Below, piece by piece: positions 35,157 to 47,700 of a stretch of 64,000 bases of DNA; the first letter of the stretch is position 1, and each line of letters opens with the position of its first letter. Both the position numbers and the translations under genes were made by a program. Source of the DNA: Paramoeba atlantica (lineage: Eukaryota; Discosea); contig CDRNVI010000143.1 of NCBI GenBank assembly GCA_977017575.1, positions 1 through 64,000 of the forward strand. The letters are read 5' to 3'. A model generated the notes under the pieces. That model made no database searches. It had not been told where the DNA came from and saw nothing but the letters and a program-made list of their open reading frames with translations.

Positions 35157-36773
35157 TTTTATATGTAACTCTTCCTCTCCTTCTCCTCTCCCTCCTTCTC
35201 TCTTTTCTCTCTTTTCTCTCTTTCTCTCTCTTCTTTCTCTCTCTTTCTTTCTCTCTTTTCTTTCTCTCTTTCTTTTTCTCTTTCTTTCTCTCTTTCTCTC
35301 AGTTTCATTCATTTGAAGCAAAACAACACCCAAAAAAGCAAAGAAGAAAAATGTTGTAACAAAAATTACAATTCTTTACCAATTTGGGTTTTGATTTATT
35401 CCCGAGAACCAAACGTAAAAAAGACAACGAAAGATGTTCTGTTCCAATGTCGTTATCAGAATATTGTAAAAGATGGTAATTTTGCCCAGTGGCTGCAAGG
35501 AAGAGAAAAAGTAAGAATGTCGTTCGAGAATGTTGTTATTCAAATGAAAAGTTATTCGTTTCAACGTAGTGATGGTGGTCGTAAAATGATTTCTTACTTT
35601 ATTGAGTCTGCTGTTCTGTGCCATATTCATTATCTTTTGAATGAATGTTTTTGCCCTACATCTCGAAATTTACATGTATGGGACCTTTGTGGTCAAGTTT
35701 GCCCCCAAAAAGACTTATGGGGACATTTCCAGTGGAAGTCAATCTCAATATTGAGTTCTTCCCCTCAATCTCTTGCTGATTTTCTCGAAATTGATAAATT
35801 AGTGGACACTCCTCTTCACAAATGTGGTGGTGGTCAACAACAACAACAACAACAACAAACAAAAGAGTTCTTTTCCTCTCTTTTCGTGGAGAATGAAGCG
35901 AAAGTGAGTCATTTGGATGACGATAGTGATGAATATGATGGTGATGAAGAAGAAACTGACATGCATTCTTTTATTAATGATTCTGATGAGGAGGAGGGGG
36001 AAGAGGAAGAAGGAGAAGGAGAGAAAGGAGGAGGAGGAGAAAGAGAAGAAGATGAGAAGACAAGAGGAGAGAAGAAGACAGAAGAAGAGAGAGTTGAACA
36101 AGAAGAAGAAGAGAAGAGGATTGAGGGAAAAAAAGAGAAAAAGAAACAAAAGGAGGACCAACAGTTGGTTGAGAAAGAAAAAGAAAAAGAGAAAAGAGAA
36201 AAAGAGAAAAGAGAAGAAAAAGAGAAAAGAGAAAAGAGAAAAAGAAAAAGAGAAAAAGAAGAAAAAGAAAAAGAAAAAGAAGAAAAAGAACAAGAAAAAG
36301 AAAAAGAAAAAGAAGAAAAAGAAAAAGAAAAAGAAGAAGAAAAAGAAAAAAAAAAAGAAAAAGAAGAAGAAAAAGAAAAAGAAAAAGAAAAAGAAAAAGA
36401 AAAAGAAAAAGAAAAAGAAAAAGAAAAAGAAAAAGAAAAAGAAAAAAAAGAAACAGAAAAAGGAACCAGGGCCAAGAAGTCTTTTCGTCATGCAAAAAGG
36501 GGGAAGGGAATCCCTCACAAAACTTCTTCAATTTTTTCATCTTCTATTCAAACACTCTCTTCAGTTCCTTCTTCTTCGTCTTCTTCTTCTTCTTCTTTTT
36601 TGTCTCAACCACCTCTCTCTTCTCGAAAACGACTTGCTTCTACAAACCTCTCTCCTCAAAACCAAGAAAAGAGAAAAAAGAAGATAAGAGAAGAAGAAGA
36701 AAAAAGAAAGAAAATGAGTGTGAGAAAGAAAAGTGGGAAAAAAAGGGAGGAAGTTCCTCGGATTGATTCTTAG
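30704..36773 (+). CDS. ParB-like (DGRHR) domain protein with polyQ, polySer and Glu/Lys tracts, 1397 aa
   Basis: Eight exons by GT-AG sites and frame: 30704-31084, 31479-31688, 32022-32804, 33155-33587, 33828-34507, 34600-34692, 34847-34989 and 35303-36773 (stop TAG). They total 4194 nt, 1398 codons. A Gln-rich N-terminus precedes a segment at residues ~100-197 with ParB/Srx-fold features: VNSRC, ALKQSLSQSGW, and NLVMFSAIDGRHRCLVLK, with the DGRHR motif at 188-192. Later parts carry polySer, poly-Thr, polyGln, a SUMO-interaction-like NEIIVISDDE (about 485), a Trp/Cys-rich unknown region (exon 8) and a Glu/Lys coiled tail of ~150 residues. In bacteria the DGQHR/ParB fold includes CTPases, DNA nickases and sulfiredoxin-like enzymes. 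Which activity, if any, applies here is unknown. The exon 6 acceptor is the least certain site. Confidence 0.6.
33655..33739. repeat. (CACAA)n pentanucleotide array in an intron
   Basis: About 16 copies of ACACA/CACAA inside the fourth intron of the ParB-like gene. It is perfectly phased and non-coding. Confidence 0.9.
36180..36450 (+). repeat. Coding (GAAAAA)n tract
   Basis: Hexamer-like GAAAAA/GAAAAAGAA repeats in the last exon of the ParB-like gene, translated as Glu-Lys dipeptides and predicted to form a long charged single helix. The opposite strand is a pure Phe/Ser/Leu frame with no independent support. Confidence 0.85.
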
Positions 36774-37367
36774 AAAAGTTTTTGTTGGGAAGGGGGGGAG
36801 GGGTAGAAAGTTTAGTGTCTGGTGGTTTTTTTTTTTTTAACTTTGTTGTTTTTATCTCTTTCTCTCTTTAATTTTTTTGGTTGAAAAAAAAAATAAAAAT
36901 TAAAAAAAATTAAAAAAAAAAAATAAAAATAAAAAAAAATTAAAAAATTAAAAAATCAAAGATTTTTTCTTGTTTCTTGTTTCATCTTTTATTAAAGCCT
37001 TCTCCTCCTCCCTCCTTCCCTCCTCTCTCTATATGTCTAATTAGGGTTGTGCAAAAAATATAAGGTTGTTTGATGTCAACAACACTCGTTCAAAAACTTG
37101 ATTGATTCCACACTAATTTAGATGGATCAAAAATCGAGTCATGGTATTGAGTTAAAAAACTGCCCGCCTCAACAACACACTAATATCACACTCCTTATGA
37201 CTGCGTATTTTTGTGTGAAACACCCTGAACAGTCTGTCAATAAAATTAGAGATATAATCACCCTAATCGGATAAGAATAATTATTATGCCTTGCTCATCC
37301 TCATGCTATCCCAAATTAAGAAAATCAAAAAAGAACCTTTTTTGAGCCCTTTTATCCAGAAGAAATG

Positions 37368-37432
<65 letters not shown>

Positions 37433-37456
37433 GTCAAATTGTTGTTGTTGTCGCTT
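36774..37456. other. Spacer after the ParB-like gene
   Basis: Contains AAAAATTAAAAA runs (36880-36960), probable 3' UTR sequence and, at its end, a tetranucleotide array. No open frame worth calling. Confidence 0.5.
37369..37431. repeat. (GATT)n tetranucleotide array
   Basis: About 15 uninterrupted copies of TGAT/GATT. It sits immediately upstream of a possible exon. Confidence 0.95.
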
Positions 37457-37723
37457 CAGGTTTTCAACCAAAGAATCGCTTCTCTTTTGGTTAAACCATC
37501 AAAACCACCACCACCACCACCACCACCACCACCACCACTCGCCAGAACACCAACACAACCCCTTACTACACATCAATTCCCATCATCTCAAATAAAGGAA
37601 GAAGACACTGGAGCATATTGTTTTGTTGTCTTATCCGATTGCCCAACCTTCGAAAATACTGTTTCATCTGAAGATTGTCCCATTGAAAGATCCCAATTTC
37701 CTCCTTTTGTTCGAATTCAATAA
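37457..37723 (+). CDS. Possible orphan terminal exon
   Basis: After a TCGCTTCAG acceptor, an 89-codon open stretch (FNQRIASLLVKPSKPP, polyPro, then IKEEDTGAYCFVVLSD and SSEDCPIERSQFPP) ends at TAA. The composition is gene-like and contains a consensus-like sumoylation motif (IKEE). I find no upstream exon past the GATT array, so it may be a remnant of a duplicated gene. Confidence 0.25.
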   Translation, partial: QVFNQRIASLLVKPSKPPPPPPPPPPPLARTPTQPLTTHQFPSSQIKEEDTGAYCFVVLSDCPTFENTVSSEDCPIERSQFPPFVRIQ

Positions 37724-40416
37724 ATATCTCTTCAACATTGAAACTGAAAGTTCACCCAAAACCCCAAATATGCTTTTCCTTCAAAAAGAACTGAAATCAA
37801 AACCTCGCAGTAATGTACTTTTATAAGGTGATGAATTTAACCAAGGTTCAATAATTCCACCACCACCACCACCAAACAACAACCCGCCATGATCCTTATT
37901 CTTACTATCGCCATCACAACAACTCCTACTGCTGTTTCTGTTGCCCGCCATTGCTGCTGCCACCACCACCACCACCATCATTTCGATCATGGTGATGAGA
38001 AAAAAAAAGGCATCATCTCATTGAAGTTCAAAAAAGGTTTGAGGAATGAAGGAATACAAGAACCAACAGCTGAATTATCGAGAGCCCCGAAGCCGTTTCC
38101 GTCGAGATGATTGACTTTCCTTTAATGAATAATCTGTAATCCCACCACCACCACCCATTCTCAACAGAATTTGTTGTTCTCAACATATAAGGTAAAAACA
38201 TGTCTTTTTCGCTCGGATTCATATTCAACATCAAACGAAGAGAGGAGACAGAGATGTTTCCTTCTCTCCTTCCTCCAGCAGCAGCAGCAGCAGCAGAGGA
38301 GTACTAGCAGCAGCTTTCTCCTCCTCCGTTTCCGTCGTTGTTGTTGTGTGTTGTTGTTGTTGTTGTTGATGAGTTGTCAACGTTGTGTTGTTCTTTGTGG
38401 TTGTCTCAAGAAGAGAAGATGTTCAAAAAAATTCAAAAAAAACCTTTTCGAAAAAAGGTTATCATTGTCCTCTCTCTCGCACCACACCCTTAGTCTTTCC
38501 ATGTGTACCTCTAAAAAAAGAAAACAAGAAAACAAGAAAAAACAAAAATGTTTTTCTTCTTTTCAAAAAAAAATAAATTAATTTTTCACAATAAAAAGAA
38601 TTCTTTGAAACAAAAAAAGAAAAAACCTTTTTTTGAGCTTAAACCCTCTCTCCTCAATATGTTATTCAAACATCAGAAGAAGAGAGAGAAAGAAACACAA
38701 CTTTTGAACCCCCCTCTCTCTCTCCGCCCCCCTCCCTTCTTCTCTTGACTTTCATTTGTTTTGAGACTCAAAATGAGAGAAAAGAAAAAATAAATTGAGT
38801 ATTCAACTTAATCTTTTCTTTTTTTTTCTCTTTGTTATATTCAACTCTGCTGTTATATTATCGTTGTTGCCTCTTCCTTTAAAAAAAGAAAGAAAGAAAA
38901 AGTAATGTTGAATTAGTGTTTTGAAGGATAAAATGAAAAAAATATTATCTTGTTGTTTTAAATTAAAAAAAAAAAAAAAGAAAACAAAAAACCTTCTTGA
39001 AACCTCTTTCTCTTTCTTTCTCTTCTCTTGAGTCTCTTTCGCTCTTCCCCCCCCCCCGAAACCCTAAATCTCTTTGGATGCCGTCGATTGATTCTCTTCA
39101 ATAAATCACTAATTACATAAGTTATTAAAAAATATCTCTCTTCTTTCATAATATCAAATTAGAACAAACCAGCAAAAAGAAACGATTTATCACTGCTGGA
39201 AAAGCTTGATGTTCGCTCTCTCAACAAACAATAACAACAACAACAACACATGCATCAATTTTGTGTGAGATGATCTTTCCTCATCTTTCTTTTCCCCCCC
39301 CTTTCTTTCGTGGTTTGCCATCATAACACATCTTCTCCCTCTCTTTCCCTCTCTTTCCCTCTTCATATACTCACAAGACCAAACATTGACAACACAACAA
39401 AAGGATCACTGGAACAACCCAAAACCCAAACCCTCTTTTCATTCCAAAAACAAAAACAAAAACAAAAAAAATCGGTGTCCCGAATTAAAAGACACCTTTT
39501 CAAATTGTTCATTTTTTTTTTATCAAAGAATATTTTTATTTGTTTCAAAAATAAATATCTTGTTCAAAAGAAACCCAAAAGAAACCCAAACACCCAACAA
39601 GATAAAATATGTGTTCATCAAACAATAGAAATCAAGAAGAGAAAATCCTCAAAGTCAAGCGTACAGTATAATATGACCACGAAATTCATGCGATTTTTGA
39701 GCGGAGTCCACAATTAAGCAGCACCTCTCACAAGAATTCCTTTTTCACAACTCAACTTGAAGTTTTTGAATAACAATTGTTTTTGTTTGAATAAACAAAC
39801 AAATAAACAAAAAATCAAAAACTGTAAGCTTTCATTGAATATTCACTTTGGGTTAAAATTCATTACAGGGTAGTATTCTGTTGCCTGCCATTGACTTTTC
39901 CAGAAACAAAAAGTCTGAAAAGGTGAAGAAAGACTTTCTGCAACGCGGAGTTTTTTCGAGTTGATGAAAGAAATGAAAGACAAACAAATATTTTTTTTCA
40001 CAGCCCTGATTTAATTAGCCCCCATTCTTGCCAGTTCTGTGACATCATTTTCGGGGAATGAGAAAACAGGAATGGGGTGCATTTGTTTTCACTAGCTTGA
40101 AGAGATGGATCATATCCCTTTCAAAGCTCTTTAAAAAAAAAGCTTCTGTGCTAATCTTTTGGAGCTCTTTTTCAAACCCAAAATTCGAAACACTTTTTCG
40201 ACAACGGCGACAAAAAAATCGAACAAAAAATCTGGGGGGTTTCATTTGAGAAGAATTGGAGAGGAGTTTACGCGCGGAAAAGGAACGATTTTTGGCTCGG
40301 GGTTGTTCTTTTCTCTGGAAACCACAGGCCTGAACATTTCTAGGAGAGGTTGGAAGCGCTTTAGATCCACGGGGTGGACTGAAGTTGTGGAAAACTTATC
40401 CTAAAAAGTAAGGAGG
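37724..40416. other. Long unassigned region
   Basis: Mixed unique and simple sequence: (CAC)n near 37860 and 37960, a (CAG)n run at 38277-38297, and TTG repeats at 38339-38370. Poly-A-rich stretches follow at 38500-39000, then oligo-C runs at 39050 and 39293. Open stretches at 38171-38581 and 39310-39717 are low-complexity or basic with no recognisable domain. The last 350 bp before 40417 are probably the 5' region of the dioxygenase gene. Confidence 0.4.
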
Positions 40417-41487
40417 ATGGAAAGAGAAAAAAAAAACCCTTCCCCCCCCCCAAACAAACGAAGAAAGCTTTTGGAAGAACTCCCTAATGAAAAGCTCCTC
40501 TGCCCAAAACCTGGCAACACAAGAGGCCAAGGACTGAGCGACGAACCGCAACGTGACCTTCCGGCAACCTCAAAGGAATCGATCTCACCAAATGTCTCTG
40601 ACAACACGAACCCCCCCCCCAAGAACGAAGAGAAAAAAAAGAACAAGAAATCGAGGTTTTGCATGGATAGAATTCCATTGACCTTAACCAAGAACCAGAT
40701 GCTTACCTGTGGGTCAGGAAAAAGGATAGATAAAAACACTTTTTTGGATGTAAACTGCGAGGGAAAGTCTTGCAGGGCACACTTTTTCAAGAAGTTCTTT
40801 TCGGAGGACGAAATGCTTCGTTTGAAAGATCGACTTCTTCAGTGCCCAAAACAATACTGGGAAAGAAAAACAGATAAGAGGGGGACAAGAAGATTTCTTT
40901 ATTCTGGCCACTGGAAGCATCGGTTTTACAACCTAGCCTTTGGGGCTGGAAAGGCTGGAAAATTGGAGCTCGAAAACCCGTTTTTGAAAAACATTTTGGT
41001 CGAGTTGGGGAAGAAGGTCTCTCGTGAAGCTTTGTCTCTGAAGAGGCCTGACGTTTATCTTCCCATTCAAGAAGCTGGCTTCGAAGAACAAGACTTTGGG
41101 ATGTTCCATTTGTTTATGTGTCCTGCCGGTCGATCTTTTATGCATACAGATGATAACAATTTTGTTTCTTGTATCTTCTCCATCAGTCTTGGGTCTGGAG
41201 ATGGGGACGGGCTTCATATGGGGGGATGCGGAGTGGACTTCAATTTGCGAGTGGGAGATCTTGTGATTGCAGACACCGATATTTTTTTTCACGGTTCTCC
41301 AAGCTACCAAGGAAATGAACACCCCAAAATTATTTCGGAAAATGACAGACTGGTGGGTCTCTTTATTCTCCATCGAAAGTTTATGATCATGAAGGGGGTT
41401 CCAGCTGATGATTTGGAGAGAGAACCCTATGAATTTCGAACCATTCCAAACCAAAACCAGAAAAAGAAGAAGGAAGTTGATATTTAA
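40417..41487 (+). CDS. 2OG-Fe(II) dioxygenase, double-stranded beta-helix; possibly TET/JBP-like
   Basis: Intronless, 356 residues, ending TAATAA. Residues 1-80 are a basic, proline-rich leader (NKRRKLLEELPNE, KNEEKKKNKKSR) resembling a nuclear targeting segment. The rest is globular. The core reads FMHTDDNNF (Fe ligands H243, D245), SISLGSGDGDGLHMGG, VDFNLRVGDLVIADTDIFFH (third Fe ligand H292) and R311 or R320 for 2-oxoglutarate. The order HxD, glycine turn, GDLVI, distal H, then Arg is standard for this fold. The GDGLHMGG turn and short HxD-to-H distance (47 residues) recall TET/JBP-type nucleic-acid hydroxylases more than prolyl hydroxylases or AlkB. That subfamily call is inference. It converges on the Ulp1-transposase gene, 233 bp between stops. 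Confidence 0.65.
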   Translation: MEREKKNPSPPPNKRRKLLEELPNEKLLCPKPGNTRGQGLSDEPQRDLPATSKESISPNVSDNTNPPPKNEEKKKNKKSRFCMDRIPLTLTKNQMLTCGSGKRIDKNTFLDVNCEGKSCRAHFFKKFFSEDEMLRLKDRLLQCPKQYWERKTDKRGTRRFLYSGHWKHRFYNLAFGAGKAGKLELENPFLKNILVELGKKVSREALSLKRPDVYLPIQEAGFEEQDFGMFHLFMCPAGRSFMHTDDNNFVSCIFSISLGSGDGDGLHMGGCGVDFNLRVGDLVIADTDIFFHGSPSYQGNEHPKIISENDRLVGLFILHRKFMIMKGVPADDLEREPYEFRTIPNQNQKKKKEVDI

Positions 41488-41720
41488 TAATTAAATTGTT
41501 TATTTTTTTTGTCATTAGCACTCAGTTGAGTCCTCTCTACGAAAATTTTTTCCCCCTTTCTCCACTCTTTTTTCTGAAAAACCAGTTTGATCTTTTGTAA
41601 ATATTATTCTTTTGCCAAAGGGTGTTCAGAATAAAAGGAGGAGGAGGGGAGAGGAGGGTGTAGACACAATAATAAAAATAGATTGCTCACAAAGGAAATT
41701 TGAGAAAACTTTTTGATTTA

Positions 41721-44700
41721 TCAACCTTTTGTTCCGCCCAACTTGGTTCTTTTTTTAGGAAGTGGTTTCTTGGTTTGTTTTTTTCTTTTGTTGCTCTGAG
41801 GGAAAGGCAAAAGTTCATTATCATAACAACAACAGGGTTCCATTTCATCTGAAGGATTCTCCCAAAAACTATGAGCATACAGGTAATAAAAAAGATGACG
41901 TCGAAAACCTTCACAATCGTCCAAGGTAAAATCCAATCCAAAGTTTTTGATCAGACAAAATCCGACAAAACAAACCATGACTCCACACTCTGTCATGTTC
42001 TTGGGGGGGGGGGGGTGAGGTGAGGTGGTGATCAAAGGGGGTTGTGTCAGAAAATATTAAAAACCAAAAAGATTAAACAACAAAAAAAAGGCAAGTTTTT
42101 TAACCTGACCCTGCTGTGGGGTTGTTGGTGAGCTATGAATAAATTCTGGGGGTTGTTCTTCTGGGGGTATTTCCTCTTAAAATCATTTAACAACAATACC
42201 TAAAAGATGAGAAGGGTAAAAAAAAAAAAAACTTAAGCTGAAAAGAAAGAAACAAAAAAATGAAAGAGAAAAGAACTGAAAGGTTCTTCGAATAAAAGGA
42301 ATTTTTGTGGTAGAGACTGTCATAACAATCAAGAACGACCCTTCTTTTCTGTTCACAAATATACCCTACAAGAAGGATCCAATGATTCTGGCTTACAAGA
42401 CAAGGCAGGTAAAACGTTTTATAATCCCAGATAACCACTTTCTATAAATTCAAAACAATTATTGGCAAGAAGATAGATATGGGGGAAAATTGAAAAACAA
42501 AAGAAAATAAAAAAAACTTACTTCCAAATAAGTTTGAGTTTGTTTTTGATACTGTTGTGTGTCATCTAACATAAAGGTGGGAAGTTCAACCAGTTCATCC
42601 TTCAGAGCATTTCCCTTTAGGAGAACTTGAAAGTAGAGACTGACTATCTGATAAAAAAAAGAAAAAGATAATCAGCAAAAGAGGGGGAGGGCTTGAGTGA
42701 AAAGGAAATTCAATAAAAGAAATATTTTCCTTTTGAACCTGTTCACTCAGTGGACTTGTTAAAATACTCTTAAAATCACTCGGGGAAATGGGGTATCCAC
42801 CGCTGAGGGTGGATACCCCAAAATAGAACTGTGTCTGCATTCCATAAGATTCCAAGTTTCTTTTTGGAATTTCAAGTTGTTTTTCAGTTGGAATAAATCT
42901 TTTCCAACGCTGTAGCTCGTGATCTTTAAAAATTAAAGTTTCAACTAATTGCTTGATATGCATTAACTCCTTCCTTCCTTTCTTTTCTAATGTAGTATTA
43001 TGTGGATCAGCCTTGAAACAAAGAAGAAAATAAAGTCAATTTTAAGAGAAAAACAAAAGTATGATGAACCAAACCAAACCCCCATTTCTTGAAAAACATC
43101 CTCTTTTGATGCCTTTAATTGAGATATCATCCCTTCATTATGAGTATGGCAAGAGGCACTCGGATATATTGAAATCTTGGAAGGGTATCCTTTTCCTTCC
43201 TTTTGATTCTCCCATTTTGCTGTCTCTGCATGTGTACTGGGTATAAAAGAGGGAGAGAATGAGGAGGAGGAGGAGGAGGAGGAGGATGAGAGAGAAGGAG
43301 AAAGAGAGAGAGAAGATGAATGAGAAGAAAAAGAAGAATGAGAAGAACGAAAATTTGAAGGAGAATGAGAAATAGAAGGAAAAGAAGGAAAAGAAGGAGA
43401 AGGGGACAATGAGGGAGCTGAAGGAAACAGAGAAGGAGGAGAAGAAAATGGAGAAGAAGAGAAAGAAGGAGAACAAAGAGAACTGAGAGGGGAAGAAAAA
43501 GAAAGAGAAGGGGAGAATGAGGGAGAAGGAGAAGGAGAAAATGGAGAAGGAGAAGAAGAAAATGGCGAAGAAGAAGAAGAAAATGGCAAAGAAGGAGAAG
43601 GAGAAAATGGAGAAGACAGAGAAGAAGGAGGAGAAGAAGAGAAAGAAGGAGACTGAAGAGAAAAAGAAAGAGAAGACAACTGATGAAAAGAAGGCAATAG
43701 GGGAGATGAGGAAAACAGAGAAGGAGAAGAAGAAGAAGGAAAACTTGCAAAAGGAGAAAGAACTGGCGAGTGTGAAAAACAGGGACTTGGAGAGAAAGAA
43801 GGAGGATGAGAATGAACTGGGAAAGGAATAAAAGAAGATGGAAAATTACTCATTTTTGGGGTTGATGATGGGGGAAAAAGAGTTGTGGAAGATTGGGAAA
43901 GAGAAAAGGGAGGGGAAGAAATGTGGATTGGAGGGGATGTGGTTTGGAAAGAAGGAGATGGAGAAGGAAAAGAAGAATGTGAACTTCCTGAGAGATGAGT
44001 GGAAGGAGAGAAATTACTTTGGGATGGGAGTGGAAAGGAAGAATGGGAAAAAGGAAATTGAGAGTTTTTTCCTGGTGATTGAGAAAGAGAAGAAGGGGAA
44101 GGGGAAGGGGAAGGGGAAGGGGAAGGGGAAGGGGAAGGGGAAGGGGAAGGGGAAGGGGAAGGGGAAGGGGAAGGGGAAGGGGAAGAGAGGTTAATTGGAG
44201 TGGTTTGGGAAGACATGTAGTGTGATGAAGGGTTGAGAGAGCGGGTGTTGTGACGATGAGAAGAGGATTGATAATTTGTTATTGGATCCAAAGTATCCTG
44301 AAGGGGCTGGCTACACAAAGAAGCATACTGATAAGCTGATTTGCAGGCAACAGAATTAGGTAGTTTTGTTCTTTTGAGGAGGGGGGGTTGCTTTGAAGAA
44401 CCAGAGGGAACAAGTTTTGAGGAGTGACCCTGATTTTGGTAGAAGGAAAGAATTATTAGAAATCTGCTTTTGAGTTTTCATATTTTATTTTTAAAAAAAA
44501 CAATTTGAAATTTTCAGAAAACAACAAATTTGGGGGAAAAAAGGGTCAACAAAAAATACCTCACGAATAAGTCGAGAAGGTTCATTTGCACTTATTTTGC
44601 TTGCTCTGTTTTCAAGTTTTTTCTCTGATCTCAATGCCTCACTTCGCTCCATCATCCCTTTGATCAAGGCATTCATTTGGATTGAAAAAGTTCCTTTCTC

Positions 44701-47700
44701 TTGACTGCTCACTCCTTGCCTACGTCTACCTCCAAATGGCTTTTGGGCCCAACAATGAGAACGAGCTGCAAGAATGGCTCCTTCAATTGCAAATCCTGCT
44801 CTTCGTGGAAGAGGGTATCTGTGTTGTGTATGTCAGAGGGGAGTGACTTTATTCTGTGTTGCAGAAAAACTGAAAATCAAAAAAGAAGAATGGATATTAT
44901 GAACCATCATTTTTAAAATTTTTCAACACCACAAAAATAATAAAGAAAAAACAAACCTCAATAACTCCCAATGAAGGTGATCATGGAGGGTATGTAAATA
45001 AGGAGCCCAATAAAGAGGGGAGAAATTACATTCGTTATATTTTCTTCCCCAAAGAAGGGAAGCCTTTCGGACAATATTGATCTCCTGGTGAGAGAGTTGA
45101 TATGGGGCTGAAGCCATTTGGAGAATGTCATAAGTCAACGTTAGAAACTCATATTCTGGTTCAAATGTGTTTCGTTCTGAATCTTCAATTAAAACATCGA
45201 TGATCGATAAATCAAAATCTGAATAACAAAAATCATGAAAAAACTTTTGAAATTTTTTTTTCTTAATAAAATTATTTGATCAAAAAAAGAGAGTTTTTGT
45301 TTGTTTGGAAAAAACAAGAAATAGTAAATCAACCTTTTGCATTCAACAAAGCTGCATTAAACGTCGAAAAAGGAAGGACTTCTGGTTCCTCTTGTTCATG
45401 TGAAATGCTTTTGACTTTTTCACTTTGGAGATTTGAATCCATCCATTCAGCTAATTTAATAAGATATTCATCATAAAGAAAATCAACAGCTCCTTTTCGG
45501 GCTAAAATAAATGATTTTTTTTGAAAACAAAAATATATTGTCAGTTGCAGAAAAATAAAGAGAGAGAATGTAATAATTAAGATATTCAAAAAAAAAAAAA
45601 AAGTATTTCAAAAAATATTATTCTTTTTTTATTATTCATAAAATTTTAAAAATAAAGAAGATATCAAAGAAAGAAGAGAAGAATAAACCAACCAGTTTTA
45701 TTGGGGAAACCCCTTAAAATCTTGATCCATTGAACGTAACTGGGTCTTACTTTTTTGATTCTCTCCCAAAGGTTGAATACCTTTTGTGATGGATCTGGAA
45801 TTTTCACTCCTCCAATGAAATAAAAAGCAATTCGAATCGTTAAATCATGAGGTGAATCTATTTTCTTTTTCAATGAGAATCTTATTCTTTTCAAAAGTAT
45901 TATTTTCAAAATATTCTTTTTTTAACTTACACGGAGAAACATCCATCACAAAAAGTTTAACAACATTTCTACAAGTCCCTTCAACAAAGTGGATCAAGTC
46001 CAAGTTGTGGTCCCATGGTTGCGATGGAGTGATTGGAGGATTTCTCATTCCCATTTGATTCATAAATTTTGCAAGACTGTTCTTGGATCCCTCCCAGCCC
46101 TGAACCAATTGAAAATCGCTTTTTTTTTGTTCTAAAGTCCACCATGTATGTTTTTGATCCAAGTTACCAACAAGATTAATTGCCAGTTCATCATCAGCCT
46201 CAGCAAAACTTTCAAAGATACTATAACCACCAAATTGATTATCCCAAAAGTGATGCTGACAAAAAAATATGGGCGGGGGGGTGGATGTTAGTAAAAACAA
46301 AATTATTTTTTTTAGTTGAAATTATTTTTTTTTTCTTAATTATTTTTGAAATTTTTCTTCTTTTATTTTCTTATTCATTTTTATGGAGTAAATTATTTTA
46401 ATAATTTTTTGGAAGAAGCTGCAAACCTTTGTATGATCATCCCAAAGCCCTCCATCATCCTTATCTCGAACAATGTTACAACGCCAACAAGGCCTTTTTG
46501 ATGTGTGATGAAACATTGATTTGCCACCATGACCAAAAAGAAGTGAAGAGCATAACATGTCATGTGTTTCAGTGAATGAAATTGTTCGTTCCTTGAAATC
46601 TGAACACTGAATCTTTTTCTAATAAAAATCACAAAAGAGCGCCAAGAGAAGAAAGAGAGAGGAGAGAGGGGAAAGAAAAAGTAGGTAAAAAAGAGAGGAA
46701 AATTAATGAAATTAATATCAAACGAAAAATTAAATTAATTTTTTTTAAAAAAAAAATTAAAAAAGTCAAAAATTAAATTAAATTAATATTAATATTAATA
46801 TTAATATTAAATTAAAAGCATTACAAAAAAATACTTACCTGGTAAATCATCTGATAAATCGGAGATATCTCTTCTTGAAAGGTTTTAAAGCTCTCTTTCA
46901 TTACAAAGACACCCAAACTTAAATTGAGGACTGCTCTCCAAGTTCGAGTTCCTTTTGCCCACCACTCTTCATCACCACGTATCAATTTCACAACAACTCC
47001 TTTGTTCCTTCGATCAAAAGAACCCCCATCAGCAGAAAAGATCATCTTCAGCTTTAAATTTTCCTCTGCATTAGCAACACCACCAATAGTCGCTTCTTCT
47101 TGGTGATTCATGTTGTTGTTCACCCGATCATATTCATCCCAAAGAGAATACTTGTTGCCCTCCCAATCATCATCAAACATTCTATTCACTTCACCCTCAA
47201 CATCATTCACTCTCCAACCATGGTCTGTTTTTTCCAAGGGAATCTGATCTTTTAGTTTTTGGAACCAATACTTGAACTGACAATCTGAAAATTCCCAACC
47301 CAGTTCAGAATTAAGACCTCGAATCTGATACCTAGTGAGACCCAATCTTAGAAACAATCTTCCAAAAAACTCTGCCTTTTCCTGTTTTTTCATACACCGA
47401 TATTTTTTTGATACTTCTTGCGCATCATTTGGGAGTCCAAAAAAGTTTCTAATCTGTTGTTTCTGAGAAAAACCACTCCTCCCCCTCCTTGCATTTCCAT
47501 CATCCAACTGAAAGAGTTTCTCTAAGACTTCAACAATCTGAGAAGTGTTGCAATCACTTAAAAGCTGAGCCAAGAAAGAGGTTGGATTTTCAAAACCAAG
47601 TGATCCCACAGCTTCATTCACCCAGTTGGTTCGGAGGAATTTCTCATCTGAGGAACTATGGTGATGGCAAGGAGCAGTCACAGGAGGAGTAAAAGTGGCG

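Noticed and set aside
35799..36518. Minus-strand poly-Phe and Phe/Ser frames opposite the Glu/Lys tract
   Set aside because: Complement of the (GAAAAA)n coding repeat with no independent support.
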